In this document: one piece after another, positions 26,489 through 36,244 of the stretch | Numbering within the stretch: the first letter of the stretch is position 1 | How the letters are laid out: each line of letters begins with the position of its first letter | Assembly: GCF_900103605.1 (NCBI RefSeq) | Contig: NZ_FNHY01000003.1 | Location: 186,001-250,000 of the forward strand | DNA from: Psychrobacillus sp. OK028 | Lineage (GTDB): Bacteria > Bacillota > Bacilli > Bacillales_A > Planococcaceae | Length of the DNA stretch: 64,000 nt | Direction: 5' to 3' | Program-made: the position numbers and the translations under genes | Notes under the pieces: generated by a model | Told to the model about the DNA's origin: nothing | Databases searched by the model: none | The model's input: the letters and a program-made list of their open reading frames with translations, nothing else

Positions 26489-26911
26489 ATGTTTAATATG
26501 GGGGGGGGTCATCTGATTTGGGTAAACTTTGCATTTATTGTGTTAGTTGTGCTTGTTTTAAATACTTTTTTTAAGTTGCTTTTCAGAAAATCATTTAATA
26601 TTGAGAAAGAACAAGGGTCTTTTTTTTCTAACAAACATTTTAACGAGTGGCATAGAAAAATCGATTGGGGTATCAGATTTACTTCTTTCATTGCATTTAT
26701 ATTTACTACGAACTTGATCTTTATCGAAGGTTATTCGATAAACGTTTTACTAATAACATCTTTTTGCTACATTGGAATAGATTATGTTGTAAGGGCATTT
26801 TTTGAACGTAAATTTGCGAGGAACACCAAACAATATATTCTAACGATTAGTGAAGGGGTTATAATAATGCTTGCCCTATTAATAGTCTTTAAGTTTGATT
26901 TACTAGTTTAA
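26489..26911 (+). CDS. Small membrane protein, DUF4181-like, with a G9 tract at the start
   Basis: 140 residues with about four hydrophobic segments (residues 9-30, 62-80, 84-103 and 119-137) separated by short basic loops. The FSNKHFNEWHRKIDWGIRFT stretch resembles the DUF4181 group, from memory. Function unknown. A run of nine G (26500-26508) directly follows the second in-frame ATG (26498), and the ribosome site is poor (AAGG). One G more or less would shift the frame of everything downstream. It converges on the next gene, their stop codons overlapping. Confidence 0.6.
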   Translation: MFNMGGGHLIWVNFAFIVLVVLVLNTFFKLLFRKSFNIEKEQGSFFSNKHFNEWHRKIDWGIRFTSFIAFIFTTNLIFIEGYSINVLLITSFCYIGIDYVVRAFFERKFARNTKQYILTISEGVIIMLALLIVFKFDLLV

Positions 26912-27354
26912 TGACCATTTATATTCATATCAAAAACATAAGTTGATTTTCCTTGTTTCCATTCTGCGATAATTTCGTAAACATAATAACCTTCTTTCGA
27001 TGGAATTCTTACTTCATCATCTATAAGTTCAACTTTGTCACTTGTCCCATCTTCATTCCATCGATTTATAATTATTGAATATGGATATTGTTCAATCTCA
27101 ATTTTTAAGTTCTCACCCTTTTTGACATCTAATGTAGAAAATTCTCCAGCTAATTCATATTTATCGGAAATACTAATTTTTCTAGCTTCAAAGTCACGTT
27201 CTTTCCATTCGTAATCCCCTATTATCATTGTATATTCTTGATGATCTAAAATTACTTTGCCTAGTGGTTGGTTATAGTGATTGTTTTTTAAAGAAACGCT
27301 ATTACAGGCGGATATTAAAAAAACTATTAACATTACTAATACTATTTTTTTCAT
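26908..27354 (-). CDS. Putative lipoprotein of unknown function
   Basis: 148 residues with a type II signal peptide ending in lipobox ISAC (Cys17). The mature part is beta-rich, with an IIINRWNEDGTSDKVELIDD segment, and recalls small Bacillus lipoproteins that are not assigned. It is convergent with the DUF4181-like gene; the two coding regions overlap by four bases at the stop codons. No partner gene is close by on its strand. Confidence 0.68.
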   Translation of the reverse strand: MKKIVLVMLIVFLISACNSVSLKNNHYNQPLGKVILDHQEYTMIIGDYEWKERDFEARKISISDKYELAGEFSTLDVKKGENLKIEIEQYPYSIIINRWNEDGTSDKVELIDDEVRIPSKEGYYVYEIIAEWKQGKSTYVFDMNINGH

Positions 27355-27534
27355 TGCACTATTCCCCTTTTAATCTATCAAATTATATAGTTGTAAGCTT
27401 CCGAACAGGTCTGGAGTAACCTGTTAATTTTTATAATACAACTCTAACATATTTTGGTAATTATCTCTCGTAATATTTTTGAGTTTTCGGATAATGGTAA
27501 CTTAAAAACTACAACAGGATTTCTGAAAACAATA

Positions 27535-27560
27535 AAGGGTTGTGATTTGGCACAACCCTT
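27535..27560 (-). terminator. Terminator candidate downstream of ku; remainder of the 27355-27671 gap
   Basis: Ten-base perfect stem (27535-27544 with 27551-27560), with TTTATTGTTTT after it on the minus strand, fitting the end of ku about 110 bases upstream. The rest of 27355-27671 has no gene that I can support. Bases 27580-27635 (ending GGCGCTTTCGTTTTTCC) resemble the edges of dispersed Bacillaceae repeats, but I cannot prove it. Confidence 0.5.
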
Positions 27561-27671
27561 CAATAAAGCTTCTATAGGTAGCTTATGTTTATCCGAGATA
27601 AGAACGCATAGGCGCTTTCGTTTTTCCTGTGTAACATTGGAGTTGCATTAATGTACACATGCTTAGAAGCA

Positions 27672-28499
27672 TTAAGACGTTTTTGCTTTCGGTGCTCTTT
27701 TTCTTGTAGTTGGTTTTTTCTGTTTTGTTTTATCAAGAGAAGCTTGAAGTGCAGACATAAGATCGGTCACATTTGATGGTAATTCTGTCTGTTTTTCGCT
27801 TGTCGTTACTACATTATTTCCTGCCTTTTTCTCTTCAATAAGCTCCATTAAGGCAGTTCGATATTCATCCGTGTATTTCTCTGGATCGAACGCAGTAGTT
27901 AATTGGTCAACTAACATAAGTGCCGTATCGAGTTCTTTTTTTACGACCGTTTGTTCAGTAGGAATATTCGGAACATCTGCGGTACTACGAACTTCATCGG
28001 GGAAGTGAATAGTTTCCATGATTAACGTTTCCTTATAAACGCGTACAATTGCTAATTGCTCCTTTGATCGTATCATAATTTTCGCAACGCCTATTTTACC
28101 TGATTCCTGTAATGCTTCTCTTAAAAGAGAGTATGCTTTACTACCACCACTATCAGGGGCCATAAAGTAACTGCGCTCAAAGTAAATCGGGTCGATTTCT
28201 TCTAATTTTACAAAATCTATTATTTCTACAGCCTTATCCTCGTTTTCTTTTTTCAGTTTTTCCAATTCTTCTGCATCTAAAATAACAAATTTGTTTTTAG
28301 AGTATTCATAAGCCTTGACGATATCCTCATTTTTCACCTCTTGTTTGCAGCCCTCACAAACCTTCGCATAGCTTATCGGGGTATGACAGTCTTTATGAAG
28401 CTGACGTAATTTAATATCCTTATTTTCTGTTGCTGCATGAAGCTTTATGGGGATATTAACTAGACCAAAACTAATACTTCCTTTCCAAACTGTATGCAT
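27672..28499 (-). CDS. ku: DNA end-binding protein Ku
   Basis: 275-residue bacterial Ku homodimer subunit for non-homologous end joining. The N-terminus HTVWKGSISFGLVNIPIKLH is the family signature, followed by the beta-barrel DNA-binding core. A CxxC-like pair (CEGCKQEV) occurs near residue 50. The C-terminal tail is rich in Lys, Arg and Thr (KKPTTRKRAPKAK), suited to DNA binding and LigD recruitment. It is divergent from ligD. In B. subtilis this pair (YkoV/YkoU) protects spores. Confidence 0.96.
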   Translation of the reverse strand: MHTVWKGSISFGLVNIPIKLHAATENKDIKLRQLHKDCHTPISYAKVCEGCKQEVKNEDIVKAYEYSKNKFVILDAEELEKLKKENEDKAVEIIDFVKLEEIDPIYFERSYFMAPDSGGSKAYSLLREALQESGKIGVAKIMIRSKEQLAIVRVYKETLIMETIHFPDEVRSTADVPNIPTEQTVVKKELDTALMLVDQLTTAFDPEKYTDEYRTALMELIEEKKAGNNVVTTSEKQTELPSNVTDLMSALQASLDKTKQKKPTTRKRAPKAKTS

Positions 28500-28526
28500 A
28501 AGCTCACCACTTTTTCTTTTTCTTCT

Positions 28527-28533
28527 TACTATG
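28527..28533 (-). promoter_or_regulatory. Possible forespore-type -10 element for ku
   Basis: CATAGTA on the minus strand fits the sigma-G/F -10 pattern CATNNTA and lies 28 bases before the ku start. The best -35 at 17 bases spacing is ACATA, one base off GNATR. The plus strand has CATTTTA for ligD without a matching -35. Confidence 0.3.
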
Positions 28534-28611
28534 CAGTCTTTTCTTTTTTTTATGTATCAAACGTACATTTTATATGAAAACTAAAGAATAAAAGTGGAAG
28601 TAGGGAGAAAA

Positions 28612-30447
28612 ATGTTGCCAATGCTTTTAACTGCTTCAGCGGAAATCCCTGTAGGAAAAGAGTGGCTGTATGAAACAAAATATGATGGATTCCGATGCAT
28701 TTTATATTGGGACAATGAGCCGTTACTTAAAAGTAGAAACGGTAAATTACTAAATGATATATTTCCGGAGATTATTAGCTACTGTCATGAAATTTATAGC
28801 CAAATCAAATCCTTTTTGCCACTTACAATGGATGGTGAGTTAGTCTATTTAATAAATAACTTTCAAAGTGACTTTTCTAAAGTGCAGGTAAGAGGTCGTA
28901 TGCGAAATAAAGAGAGCATTAGTAAAAATGCGCAAACATTTACCTGTCATTATATAGTGTTTGATTTGTTGCAATATAAAGGTAAGGACTTAACTAACCT
29001 TTCTTTAACTAAGCGAAAGCAGCAAATGGGGCGACTTTTTAATAAACTTCAGCTTCCCGTTTCTATAAATTATCAGGATACAGATAGATTGCAGGCTATT
29101 GATGTTTTTGAAGATAATACTGAATTATGGGAAAAAATAATCGCAAATAATGGGGAAGGGTTAATCGCTAAAAAAAAGGATAGTACATGGAACAGCGCCC
29201 AGCGTACTTCCAAGTGGTTAAAAATAAAAAATTGGAGATATATTAGTGTCATATTAACGATATATGATAAAAGTAATGGTTTTTTTCACGGCGCAGTTTA
29301 TAAGAATGATCTTTTAGTAGAAGTCGTCACTTTTCGTAACGGATTAACCGAAATGGAGCAAAATACATTAATAGCGATATTTCAAAAAAATGGGACAAAA
29401 CTATCCAATAATATTTGGGAAATAGAACCTTCTATTTGCGTGGATATTGCTTGTATTGATTTTGATGGCAAAAAATTAAGGGAACCAAGGTTTCATTCGT
29501 TTAATTTGGATAAAGAAATACAAGATTGTAATTGGCGGCAACTATATAAACAGTTGTATCCTTTACCAGCAAGTACAAAGGTGACTCATCCAGACAAACC
29601 TATTTGGCCTGATTTAGGGATACAAAAAGATGATTACCTTTTATATCTGCAACGAATATCTCCTTACATGTTACCTTTTCTAAAGGATAGGATTCTGACA
29701 ATTATTCGGTTTCCACATGGGGTAACAGGAGAAAGTTTCTATCAGAAAAACAGTCCGGATTATATTCCTGATTTTGTTAAGACAAAGCAAATCGACGATA
29801 TTAGCTATATAATGTGTAATGATTTAAAAACCTTGCTATGGTTAGGAAACCAGCTAGCACTGGAATTTCACATTCCTTTTCAAACAGTAAATACGGAACA
29901 TCCAACCGAAATTGTATTCGACTTGGATCCGCCTTCAGTTGATGAATTTTCACTCGCTGTTGAAGCTGCTCTTCGAATGAAAGTAATATTTGATCAGTTT
30001 CAGCTGAAATCTTTTTTGAAAACTTCAGGAGGAAAAGGCATTCAACTTTATATACCACTAGTGGAAAATAGCTTTTCATATGAAGAGACGGGTATTTTCA
30101 CTAAATTTGTATGCGAGTTTTTAGTGGAGCAGGATCCAAAATGGTTTACTATGGAAAGGTTGAAAAAGAATCGAGGGAATAAATTGTATTTAGATTATGT
30201 TCAACATAAAGAAGGTAAAACAATAATTGCACCATTTTCACCAAGGGGTAATAAGTTGGGGCTGATCGCAACTCCTCTTAAATGGGAGGAGGTTACAACG
30301 TCTATAAAGCCAGATATATTCTCGATTCCATACGTGTTAGATCGAATTAAAAACGAAGGGAATCCATTTCAAGCTTTTCGAGAAGATTTAGAACAAGAGA
30401 ATTTTGCGATTGTATTAAAGCAATTGAAAGAACTAATAAAAAAATGA
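28612..30447 (+). CDS. ligD: ATP-dependent DNA ligase/polymerase LigD
   Basis: 611 residues with ligase and polymerase-primase domains in the Bacillus order. The ligase domain has the nucleotidyl Lys23 in ETKYDG, an EGLIAKK motif near 175 and SKWLKIK. The polymerase domain (about 320-600) has VTHPDKPIWP, the catalytic FDLDPP acidic pair and KTSGGKGIQLY. The 3'-phosphoesterase domain of mycobacterial LigD is missing, as in B. subtilis. ATG 28612 after AGGGAG gives the same length as B. subtilis LigD as I recall it; an upstream GTG at 28594 is less likely. Confidence 0.95.
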   Translation: MLPMLLTASAEIPVGKEWLYETKYDGFRCILYWDNEPLLKSRNGKLLNDIFPEIISYCHEIYSQIKSFLPLTMDGELVYLINNFQSDFSKVQVRGRMRNKESISKNAQTFTCHYIVFDLLQYKGKDLTNLSLTKRKQQMGRLFNKLQLPVSINYQDTDRLQAIDVFEDNTELWEKIIANNGEGLIAKKKDSTWNSAQRTSKWLKIKNWRYISVILTIYDKSNGFFHGAVYKNDLLVEVVTFRNGLTEMEQNTLIAIFQKNGTKLSNNIWEIEPSICVDIACIDFDGKKLREPRFHSFNLDKEIQDCNWRQLYKQLYPLPASTKVTHPDKPIWPDLGIQKDDYLLYLQRISPYMLPFLKDRILTIIRFPHGVTGESFYQKNSPDYIPDFVKTKQIDDISYIMCNDLKTLLWLGNQLALEFHIPFQTVNTEHPTEIVFDLDPPSVDEFSLAVEAALRMKVIFDQFQLKSFLKTSGGKGIQLYIPLVENSFSYEETGIFTKFVCEFLVEQDPKWFTMERLKKNRGNKLYLDYVQHKEGKTIIAPFSPRGNKLGLIATPLKWEEVTTSIKPDIFSIPYVLDRIKNEGNPFQAFREDLEQENFAIVLKQLKELIKK

Positions 30448-30501
30448 TTAATTGAAAAAAGTTGGCTTGAATCGTATACTAGTTATAAAGGACGTGGTTA
30501 A

Positions 30502-30699
30502 ATGATACATACGAATTGGGCTACAAAGCCAACTATAAAAACAGTGACTTGTACACAAACAGATGCTAAAAAATTTCTTGTGAGCAATGTCCTTACCGTT
30601 GGAAAATCATATGAAGTAAAAAATGAAACAGAAGAATTCATTTTTGTAATTGACAACACAGGAAAAGTGGGCGGCTACTACAAAGAATATTTTCAATAA
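30502..30699 (+). CDS. DUF6501 family small protein
   Basis: 65-residue cytoplasmic protein. The C-terminal pattern SYEVKNETEEFIFVIDNTGKVGGYYKEYF is characteristic of a conserved Bacillales family I recall as DUF6501; function unknown. It probably forms a small beta barrel. AAAGGACGTGG precedes the ATG, and a strong terminator follows. Confidence 0.75.
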   Translation: MIHTNWATKPTIKTVTCTQTDAKKFLVSNVLTVGKSYEVKNETEEFIFVIDNTGKVGGYYKEYFQ

Positions 30700-30727
30700 A
30701 AACCGATGATGATTTCATCGGTTTTTT
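30698..30727 (+). terminator. Terminator after the DUF6501 gene
   Basis: AAACCGATGA (30700-30709) and TCATCGGTTT (30715-30724) with a T-run. Confidence 0.85.
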
Positions 30728-30750
30728 TCATAAGGAGACAAGAGCATAAT

Positions 30751-31614
30751 ATGAAAGACATCGTAATGGAAGAACAACAAATCAGATTAAAACGAGTACA
30801 TATCGAACAAGACAAAGCACTGATTGGTGCAGGTGGATATCTTTCACCAGAAGAACATTTACTTGAGGATGTTCTTATTGCTGTTTCATTAAAAAAACCG
30901 GTATTGTTGAAAGGTCCAACAGGCGCAGGGAAAACAAAACTTGCCGAAACAGTTTCTGCGTTTTTTTCGCAGCCTGTTCAAAGTATAAACTGCTCGGTTG
31001 ACTTAGATGCAGAGGCTTTGCTAGGTTTTAAAACAATCGTGACAAATGATGGAGTAAGTAGTATTGATTTTGTAGATGGACCGGTAGTGGAAGCAATGAA
31101 AAAAGGTCATATTTTATATATCGATGAGATAAATATGGCGAAATCAGAGACGCTTCCCATTTTGCATAGTGTTCTCGATTATAGAAGAATGCTAACAAAC
31201 CCTTTTACTGGAGAGGTAATAAAAGCGCATGCCGATTTTTCTGTTATTGCAGCGATCAATGAAGGTTATATCGGGACCACTCCTATGAATGAAGCATTGA
31301 AAAATCGTTTCGTTTCGTTTGCAATTCCCTATATATCTGGTGAGCATCTTGAAAAACTATGGGAAGAAATGTTTCCTGAAGCACCGAAGGCTCTACATAC
31401 ACTTATGCTGAATCTAGCGGGTGATTTAATGGAACAAGTGAAACAAGGATTGCTATCAGAGGAAGCCGCATCCATTAGAAGTTTGCTTTATGCTACTGAA
31501 TTGGCGCAATATATGGAGCCAATCAGAGCCATTACGTATGCGATTGCTGAAAAGCTAGAGGATGACCAAGAAAAACAGCTTGTCTTAGCATTGGCCTCTT
31601 CTTGGATAAAGTGA
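30751..31614 (+). CDS. yojN: MoxR-type AAA+ ATPase (YojN)
   Basis: 287-residue ATPase of the MoxR/NorQ group. Walker A is GPTGAGKT (55-62), Walker B is ILYIDEI (about 114-120), and a sensor-like AAINEG and an arginine-finger-like LKNRF follow. MoxR proteins work as chaperones for metal-centre or complex assembly together with VWA-domain partners. The VWA gene starts nine bases after its stop. ATG 30751 is preferred, because upstream in-frame codons fall inside the preceding terminator. In B. subtilis yojN-yojO also lie next to odhAB. Confidence 0.88.
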   Translation: MKDIVMEEQQIRLKRVHIEQDKALIGAGGYLSPEEHLLEDVLIAVSLKKPVLLKGPTGAGKTKLAETVSAFFSQPVQSINCSVDLDAEALLGFKTIVTNDGVSSIDFVDGPVVEAMKKGHILYIDEINMAKSETLPILHSVLDYRRMLTNPFTGEVIKAHADFSVIAAINEGYIGTTPMNEALKNRFVSFAIPYISGEHLEKLWEEMFPEAPKALHTLMLNLAGDLMEQVKQGLLSEEAASIRSLLYATELAQYMEPIRAITYAIAEKLEDDQEKQLVLALASSWIK

Positions 31615-31623
31615 GGGAGATAA

Positions 31624-33507
31624 ATGGGTTCAGTTGACCGTTTTATACAGTTCAATAATGAAACGATAGACGCAAGACAATTAATGCATTATGAAAATGT
31701 AGCCAAAGCTTTAACTAAAAATACATTATTAGCGATCAATGAGCGTAAACTAATGGAATTTCAACCAGCGGAGCAGACGATTTCCTTAAGTGTGTTTTGG
31801 AGACATCGTGAGGAAAATGTGATGCATGCTGGTAGAATGTCAGATATATTTCTTATGTCGGAAGGATTTTGGAAGTTTTTCGATGTCCTAAAATGGCAGG
31901 AGTTTCAGCAGGAGAGGTCAATAAATCTAGGGAAATTTCAGGATCAGCTATTGTTTTGTATAGAAGAATTTCGAATGGTTGAAATGATACAGAAAAAAAG
32001 AGTAGGTACGCAGAAAATATTTAACAAACGTATCCAAACCTATTTAGATTTTCATAAACAACAGCTTCGCGTAAATACACAAAAAGGTTTTTTAGCGGAT
32101 GCCTTTATTAGTTATTTATATATATCCCTTTATGAGGGTACGATGTTCGTACAAGGACCAGATTCCTTTAAGCTAGCTAATAGCATTATTCAAAAAGTTT
32201 ATGAATCTTCAAACACGCAGCATACTATCGATATAGTTTATCAGCTTTATTTTCTTCTCAATGAATATGTGAAAGAAGATAGTTTGTTGCAATATTACGC
32301 AATTATTTCTTACTCCAGTTTACCTAAAAAGGATTTTCATTATCATAGAGGGGTAAAAAATGCGGAATTTGGTGAAGAAGAAAAGAAGGATACAATTGAA
32401 GAAGTATTTAGATCCTGGCATCGAGAAAATGAGCAGGAAAATGGTGTGCACCTCCAATATGAATTGGAGCATGGAAGAGATGGTAAAGCCGAGCAAGCTA
32501 TCGATGCGGAAGAAGGGCAAGAGGGTCATGAAATTACGATGACTGGAAAGGGTCAGTCAAGTGGGAATACTAGAGAAGGACAAGTTAATCAAACGGATGA
32601 AGAGCAATCCAGTGATTTAAAGAAAGCTGGCAAATCCTTTGGTAAAGAACATACAAACGTCGTTTACAAGGAACAGCGCATTGTAACTACTAGTCTATCT
32701 GACAATAAGCAACAACTATACAAGTATCGACAGGAGCATGCACCTTATCTTAAGGCGTTTATACAAGAGATGAAGAAGCGACTGGAACAAAAACGTTTAG
32801 ATAAACGAACAAACTTAACAAAAGGTAGGTTATCTCCCAAATTGACAGCGCTTTGGACTGAGGATAGACCCAAACCTTTTTATAAAAAGAATGCTCCAAG
32901 CATACAGTTAAATGCTGTTTTTGGGTTATTAGTGGATGGTTCAGCTTCCATGCAAGACAAGATGGAGGAAACGAAAAAAGCTGTGCTACTGTTTCACGAT
33001 GTATTAACGCAACTTAAAATCACGCATGAAATTGTCCTTCACTATGAAGATGCTTACGAAGCAACGGAATCCTCCCAACCGAATGCATTTGAATGGATCC
33101 ACAAGCTGGAAGACGGTCAAAAGGATAGTGGTTTAAATATTCTTTCGATGACCGCTCATGAAGATAACAGAGATGGCTTTGCGATTAGATGGATGGGGCA
33201 ACGGTTAGCGAATCGACAGGAGACGCACAAGTTCCTCCTTGTATTTTCGGACGGAGAACCGTCTGCATTTGGATATGCCCAAAATGGTGTTATGGATACA
33301 GCGGAGGCAGTATTGGAACAGGAGCAGCATGGTATAACTGTTTTACATCTGTTTTTAAATGATCAGGAAGCTACAGAGGAGCAGTTGAATCTATTTCGTT
33401 TAATCTTTGATAAAAAATCAGCTACGGCTTCTTCATTAGAAAAATTTTCAGAAGAAACACTTCGATTATTACGCAAAATGCTTCATCTTGTTGTGCAAAG
33501 TTCTTAA
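31624..33507 (+). CDS. yojO: VWA-domain protein (YojO, CoxE/NorD-like)
   Basis: 627 residues. The N-terminal half is helical without a known motif. A highly charged linker (about 250-360, rich in Glu, Gln, Gly and Lys) precedes a C-terminal von Willebrand A domain. Its metal (MIDAS) motif is intact: DGSASM near 436, with later Thr and Asp positions including FSDGEPS. This architecture matches NorD/CobT-like partners of MoxR ATPases, and the pair probably forms a complex. GTGAGGGAG precedes the ATG. The client protein is unknown. Confidence 0.88.
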   Translation: MGSVDRFIQFNNETIDARQLMHYENVAKALTKNTLLAINERKLMEFQPAEQTISLSVFWRHREENVMHAGRMSDIFLMSEGFWKFFDVLKWQEFQQERSINLGKFQDQLLFCIEEFRMVEMIQKKRVGTQKIFNKRIQTYLDFHKQQLRVNTQKGFLADAFISYLYISLYEGTMFVQGPDSFKLANSIIQKVYESSNTQHTIDIVYQLYFLLNEYVKEDSLLQYYAIISYSSLPKKDFHYHRGVKNAEFGEEEKKDTIEEVFRSWHRENEQENGVHLQYELEHGRDGKAEQAIDAEEGQEGHEITMTGKGQSSGNTREGQVNQTDEEQSSDLKKAGKSFGKEHTNVVYKEQRIVTTSLSDNKQQLYKYRQEHAPYLKAFIQEMKKRLEQKRLDKRTNLTKGRLSPKLTALWTEDRPKPFYKKNAPSIQLNAVFGLLVDGSASMQDKMEETKKAVLLFHDVLTQLKITHEIVLHYEDAYEATESSQPNAFEWIHKLEDGQKDSGLNILSMTAHEDNRDGFAIRWMGQRLANRQETHKFLLVFSDGEPSAFGYAQNGVMDTAEAVLEQEQHGITVLHLFLNDQEATEEQLNLFRLIFDKKSATASSLEKFSEETLRLLRKMLHLVVQSS

Positions 33508-33659
33508 GAGAAGTGTACTTTTTTATTAACCTAATTTGTTTAAGAGGTACAAACGAGGGAATAAATATAAGCGAGGATTTTTCTTCGTAATTTTGTTCCT
33601 CTTATAAATGTTCTCAAACAAAATTGTCGAGACTACAATTTTGGAAGGAGAATTTTTTT

Positions 33660-34232
33660 ATGAATTGGTATGAAAAGTTAAATCAATACTTTCCAATCGA
33701 TGAAATGAAATCACAAGTTCACATGGAAACACTTTTGGTGGAAAAAGAAAATGTGTATATCAAAGATGAAGGACCAAAGCATGTATTGATGTACGTAGAA
33801 TTTGAAAACTTTATATTTGTGGATTATTTATTTGTTTCAAAGGAAGCTCGAGGAGAAGGTCTTGGTCGGAAATTATTGAGTCGATTAAAAGAGAAGAATA
33901 AAGTCATATTATTAGAAGTCGAACCTATTGATTATGAAGATACTGATTCTGAAAAACGTCTTAAATTTTATGCTCGGGAAGAATTTAAACATGCCACTCG
34001 TATTGGATATTCACGTCGATCGCTTGCAACCGGTGAAAATACCATTTTGGAAATTTTATATTGGTCTCCATCAGAGGAAGATGAATATGCAATTTATGAA
34101 GCTATGAAGTGGACATATGAAAATATACACACGTATAAAGATGAACATTTTTATGGAGATTCTTATGACTCTTCTCATGAAGTATTGGTGTTTAATGATG
34201 AAAATAAGAAAAATATGTTGAGATCATTTTGA
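33660..34232 (+). CDS. GNAT family N-acetyltransferase
   Basis: 190-residue protein with a central GNAT domain. The acetyl-CoA loop is seen in LFVSKEARGEGLGRKLLSRL (R/QxxGxG/A), with preceding beta strands VEFENFIFVDY. The C-terminal 60 residues are acidic and aromatic and unlike most GNATs. Substrate unknown. ATG 33660 follows GGAAGGAG; upstream in-frame codons back to 33624 are probably untranslated. It is monocistronic. Confidence 0.78.
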   Translation: MNWYEKLNQYFPIDEMKSQVHMETLLVEKENVYIKDEGPKHVLMYVEFENFIFVDYLFVSKEARGEGLGRKLLSRLKEKNKVILLEVEPIDYEDTDSEKRLKFYAREEFKHATRIGYSRRSLATGENTILEILYWSPSEEDEYAIYEAMKWTYENIHTYKDEHFYGDSYDSSHEVLVFNDENKKNMLRSF

Positions 34233-34284
34233 AGTGTTGCTCAACTAAAGTAAGACCCATAAACAAACATAACGTTTATAGAAA

Positions 34285-34326
34285 AAGCGCTCGAAGAATA
34301 TAATATATCTTCGAGCGCTTCTTTTC
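34285..34326. terminator. Bidirectional terminator between the GNAT and yaaN genes
   Basis: AAGCGCTCGAAGA (34285-34297) pairs with TCTTCGAGCGCTT (34308-34320), with an AT-rich loop that extends the stem. T-rich flanks occur on both strands. Confidence 0.85.
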
Positions 34327-34339
34327 TGTATTTAGTGTA

Positions 34340-35527
34340 TTAGGAAGATCGGTTTTTAGATTGATCTGCAATGAGAAGCAGGCGTTGCTTTAATTCTTCC
34401 TCCATGCGACCAATTTCTATTTCTGCAGCTTTTCGTTTCACACGACCATCTGCTTGAATGCGCATCGTTTCTTCAATTGTTTGTAGAAGGTTTTCTTGTG
34501 TTTTCTTCAATGTATCAATTTCTACAATACCACGTTCATTTTCTTTTGCGGTTTCTATGCTGTTAACTTTAAGCATCTCTGAATTTTTTAACAGTAGGTC
34601 ATTGGTTGTTTGAGTTACTTGTTTTTGTGCAGCTACCGCTTTTTGTTGACGATTTAATGTTAAAGCAATGGCGATTTGATTCTTCCAAAGTGGGATAGAT
34701 GTCATAATGGATGACTGAATTTTTTCAGCAAGTGTTTGATTGGTTTGCTGGATCATGCGAATTTGTGGTGCACTTTGAATCGTAATTTGTCGCGATAACT
34801 GTAAATCATATACTCTTTTTTCTAAACGATCGACAAATTGGGCCATATCATTCACTTCTTGATATGCCATTTGGTCATTTGATAATTCTGCTTTACGTCT
34901 TAACTCTGGGATCGTTACATTTACGATTTCGTCTCGCTTTAACTCTGCTGCAGCAATATAGACGTTTAGCGCTTGGAAATAGGTTTTATTTTGGTCGTAT
35001 AGTTTGTTGAGCATTTGAACGTCCTCTACTAGTCCGCGTTTAGAATGCTCTAGCTGAATACCAATACGGTCTATTTGTGTGCTTAGCTTTTGATACTTCG
35101 TCATAAGCTCCTGAACAGAACGATTTACACGACTAAATAACTTTTTAATACCAGATTTTTTTTGTGTAGATAATTCCTCTGGGTTAATCTCGGATAGTTT
35201 GTTCATCAAATCACTTAAAATGTCTCCCACAGGTCCGATATCCTTCTTTTGAACATGATCTAGCATTTGGTGTGAAAAACGGGTAAGCTCTGCTTGGGCA
35301 TTAGCTCCGTAGGTTAGTATTGCTTCATAGTTGCCAGCGGGTATTTGTTCTGCCAATTGCCGGGCTTTTTGCTGCTCTGCTTCTGATAAACGATCCAATA
35401 ATTTTGTAGGGGCAGCTTCTGCATCAGTTGAAACGGCTTGCGGTTTAGCTGTATCCAAAGTAAATGGGCTTGATAATAATTCGTCCATTAATATATCATC
35501 ATTTGTATTCGATAACTTTTCGCTCAT
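34340..35527 (-). CDS. yaaN: TelA/KlaA family protein YaaN (toxic anion resistance)
   Basis: 395-residue, mostly alpha-helical coiled-coil protein of the TelA family, named for plasmid tellurite resistance; the chromosomal role is unclear. The [44 protein letters not shown] and [22 protein letters not shown] stretches are family-typical. It is downstream of and overlaps the XpaC-like gene by 29 bases, the same pairing as xpaC-yaaN in B. subtilis, so the products likely act together at the membrane. Confidence 0.9.
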   Translation of the reverse strand: MSEKLSNTNDDILMDELLSSPFTLDTAKPQAVSTDAEAAPTKLLDRLSEAEQQKARQLAEQIPAGNYEAILTYGANAQAELTRFSHQMLDHVQKKDIGPVGDILSDLMNKLSEINPEELSTQKKSGIKKLFSRVNRSVQELMTKYQKLSTQIDRIGIQLEHSKRGLVEDVQMLNKLYDQNKTYFQALNVYIAAAELKRDEIVNVTIPELRRKAELSNDQMAYQEVNDMAQFVDRLEKRVYDLQLSRQITIQSAPQIRMIQQTNQTLAEKIQSSIMTSIPLWKNQIAIALTLNRQQKAVAAQKQVTQTTNDLLLKNSEMLKVNSIETAKENERGIVEIDTLKKTQENLLQTIEETMRIQADGRVKRKAAEIEIGRMEEELKQRLLLIADQSKNRSS

Positions 35528-36176
35528 CTTCTGATTCTCCTTTTAGATATAAAGGTTTTTCTGATTGTTTCACAGATAGTTTGGCAAAATCCAATTCCAT
35601 TTTAAGAAGCTCCACGTCTGAGGCTAGTACACTGTGTAAATCCTCTTCCATTACAGTACTGATGGATTCAAGTGTATCTCGAGTGTCCTGAAGAGCAAGC
35701 TTCATATCCTTGTTTTTCACCGGCTGTGAAACTAATAAAGTATATTTGGAAGTTAGTTCGACGGCAGAATCTAAATGTGCATAAAAGAAGTTTTCCGCCT
35801 GATAGAATTTTTTGGGATTCGATTTAACAATAGAAATAATGCGTTTTGCTAAACGATTCATCTCGAATAATTGTTTAAATGAACTGATAGAACGCACTTT
35901 CAAATATTGACTATTTAAAGCTTTAATCTTTTTATTTGCTTCTTTTAACTGTTGCTGTATATGGAAATACTCGGATAGAGTCATTTGGTGTTTTTTCATA
36001 ATTCGTTTTTGTTGTATTTTCTTTATCGTAAAATTAGAAACTATATAGACTCCAATAGCTAAAGCGGAGCTCCAGAAAAATCCACTTTGTGTGGAGAAAA
36101 AGAAAACAAACCAAGAAGTAATCATGATCGGTATATTTAAGCAATGACGTATAAAGGTTTGAACTACTTCACTCAT
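35499..36176 (-). CDS. xpaC: XpaC-like protein (5-bromo-4-chloroindolyl phosphate hydrolysis family)
   Basis: 225 residues. Two hydrophobic segments near the N-terminus (about 13-30 and 33-50) anchor it; the rest is helical, with the [22 protein letters not shown] and [19 protein letters not shown] segments of the XpaC family. The family name comes from a phenotype, and no phosphatase motif is visible. It is first in a two-gene operon with yaaN. AGGAGGTAACATC lies upstream of the ATG. Confidence 0.85.
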   Translation of the reverse strand: MSEVVQTFIRHCLNIPIMITSWFVFFFSTQSGFFWSSALAIGVYIVSNFTIKKIQQKRIMKKHQMTLSEYFHIQQQLKEANKKIKALNSQYLKVRSISSFKQLFEMNRLAKRIISIVKSNPKKFYQAENFFYAHLDSAVELTSKYTLLVSQPVKNKDMKLALQDTRDTLESISTVMEEDLHSVLASDVELLKMELDFAKLSVKQSEKPLYLKGESEDERKVIEYK

Positions 36177-36244
36177 GATGTTACCTCCTTTTGATACTAT
36201 TATATACGATTCAACTAGAATAAGGTTTCATTTTACACTTAATA

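Noticed and set aside
27454-27651. 65-codon plus-strand frame in the ku-lipoprotein gap
   Set aside because: No ribosome site; it crosses the terminator hairpin and lacks family resemblance.
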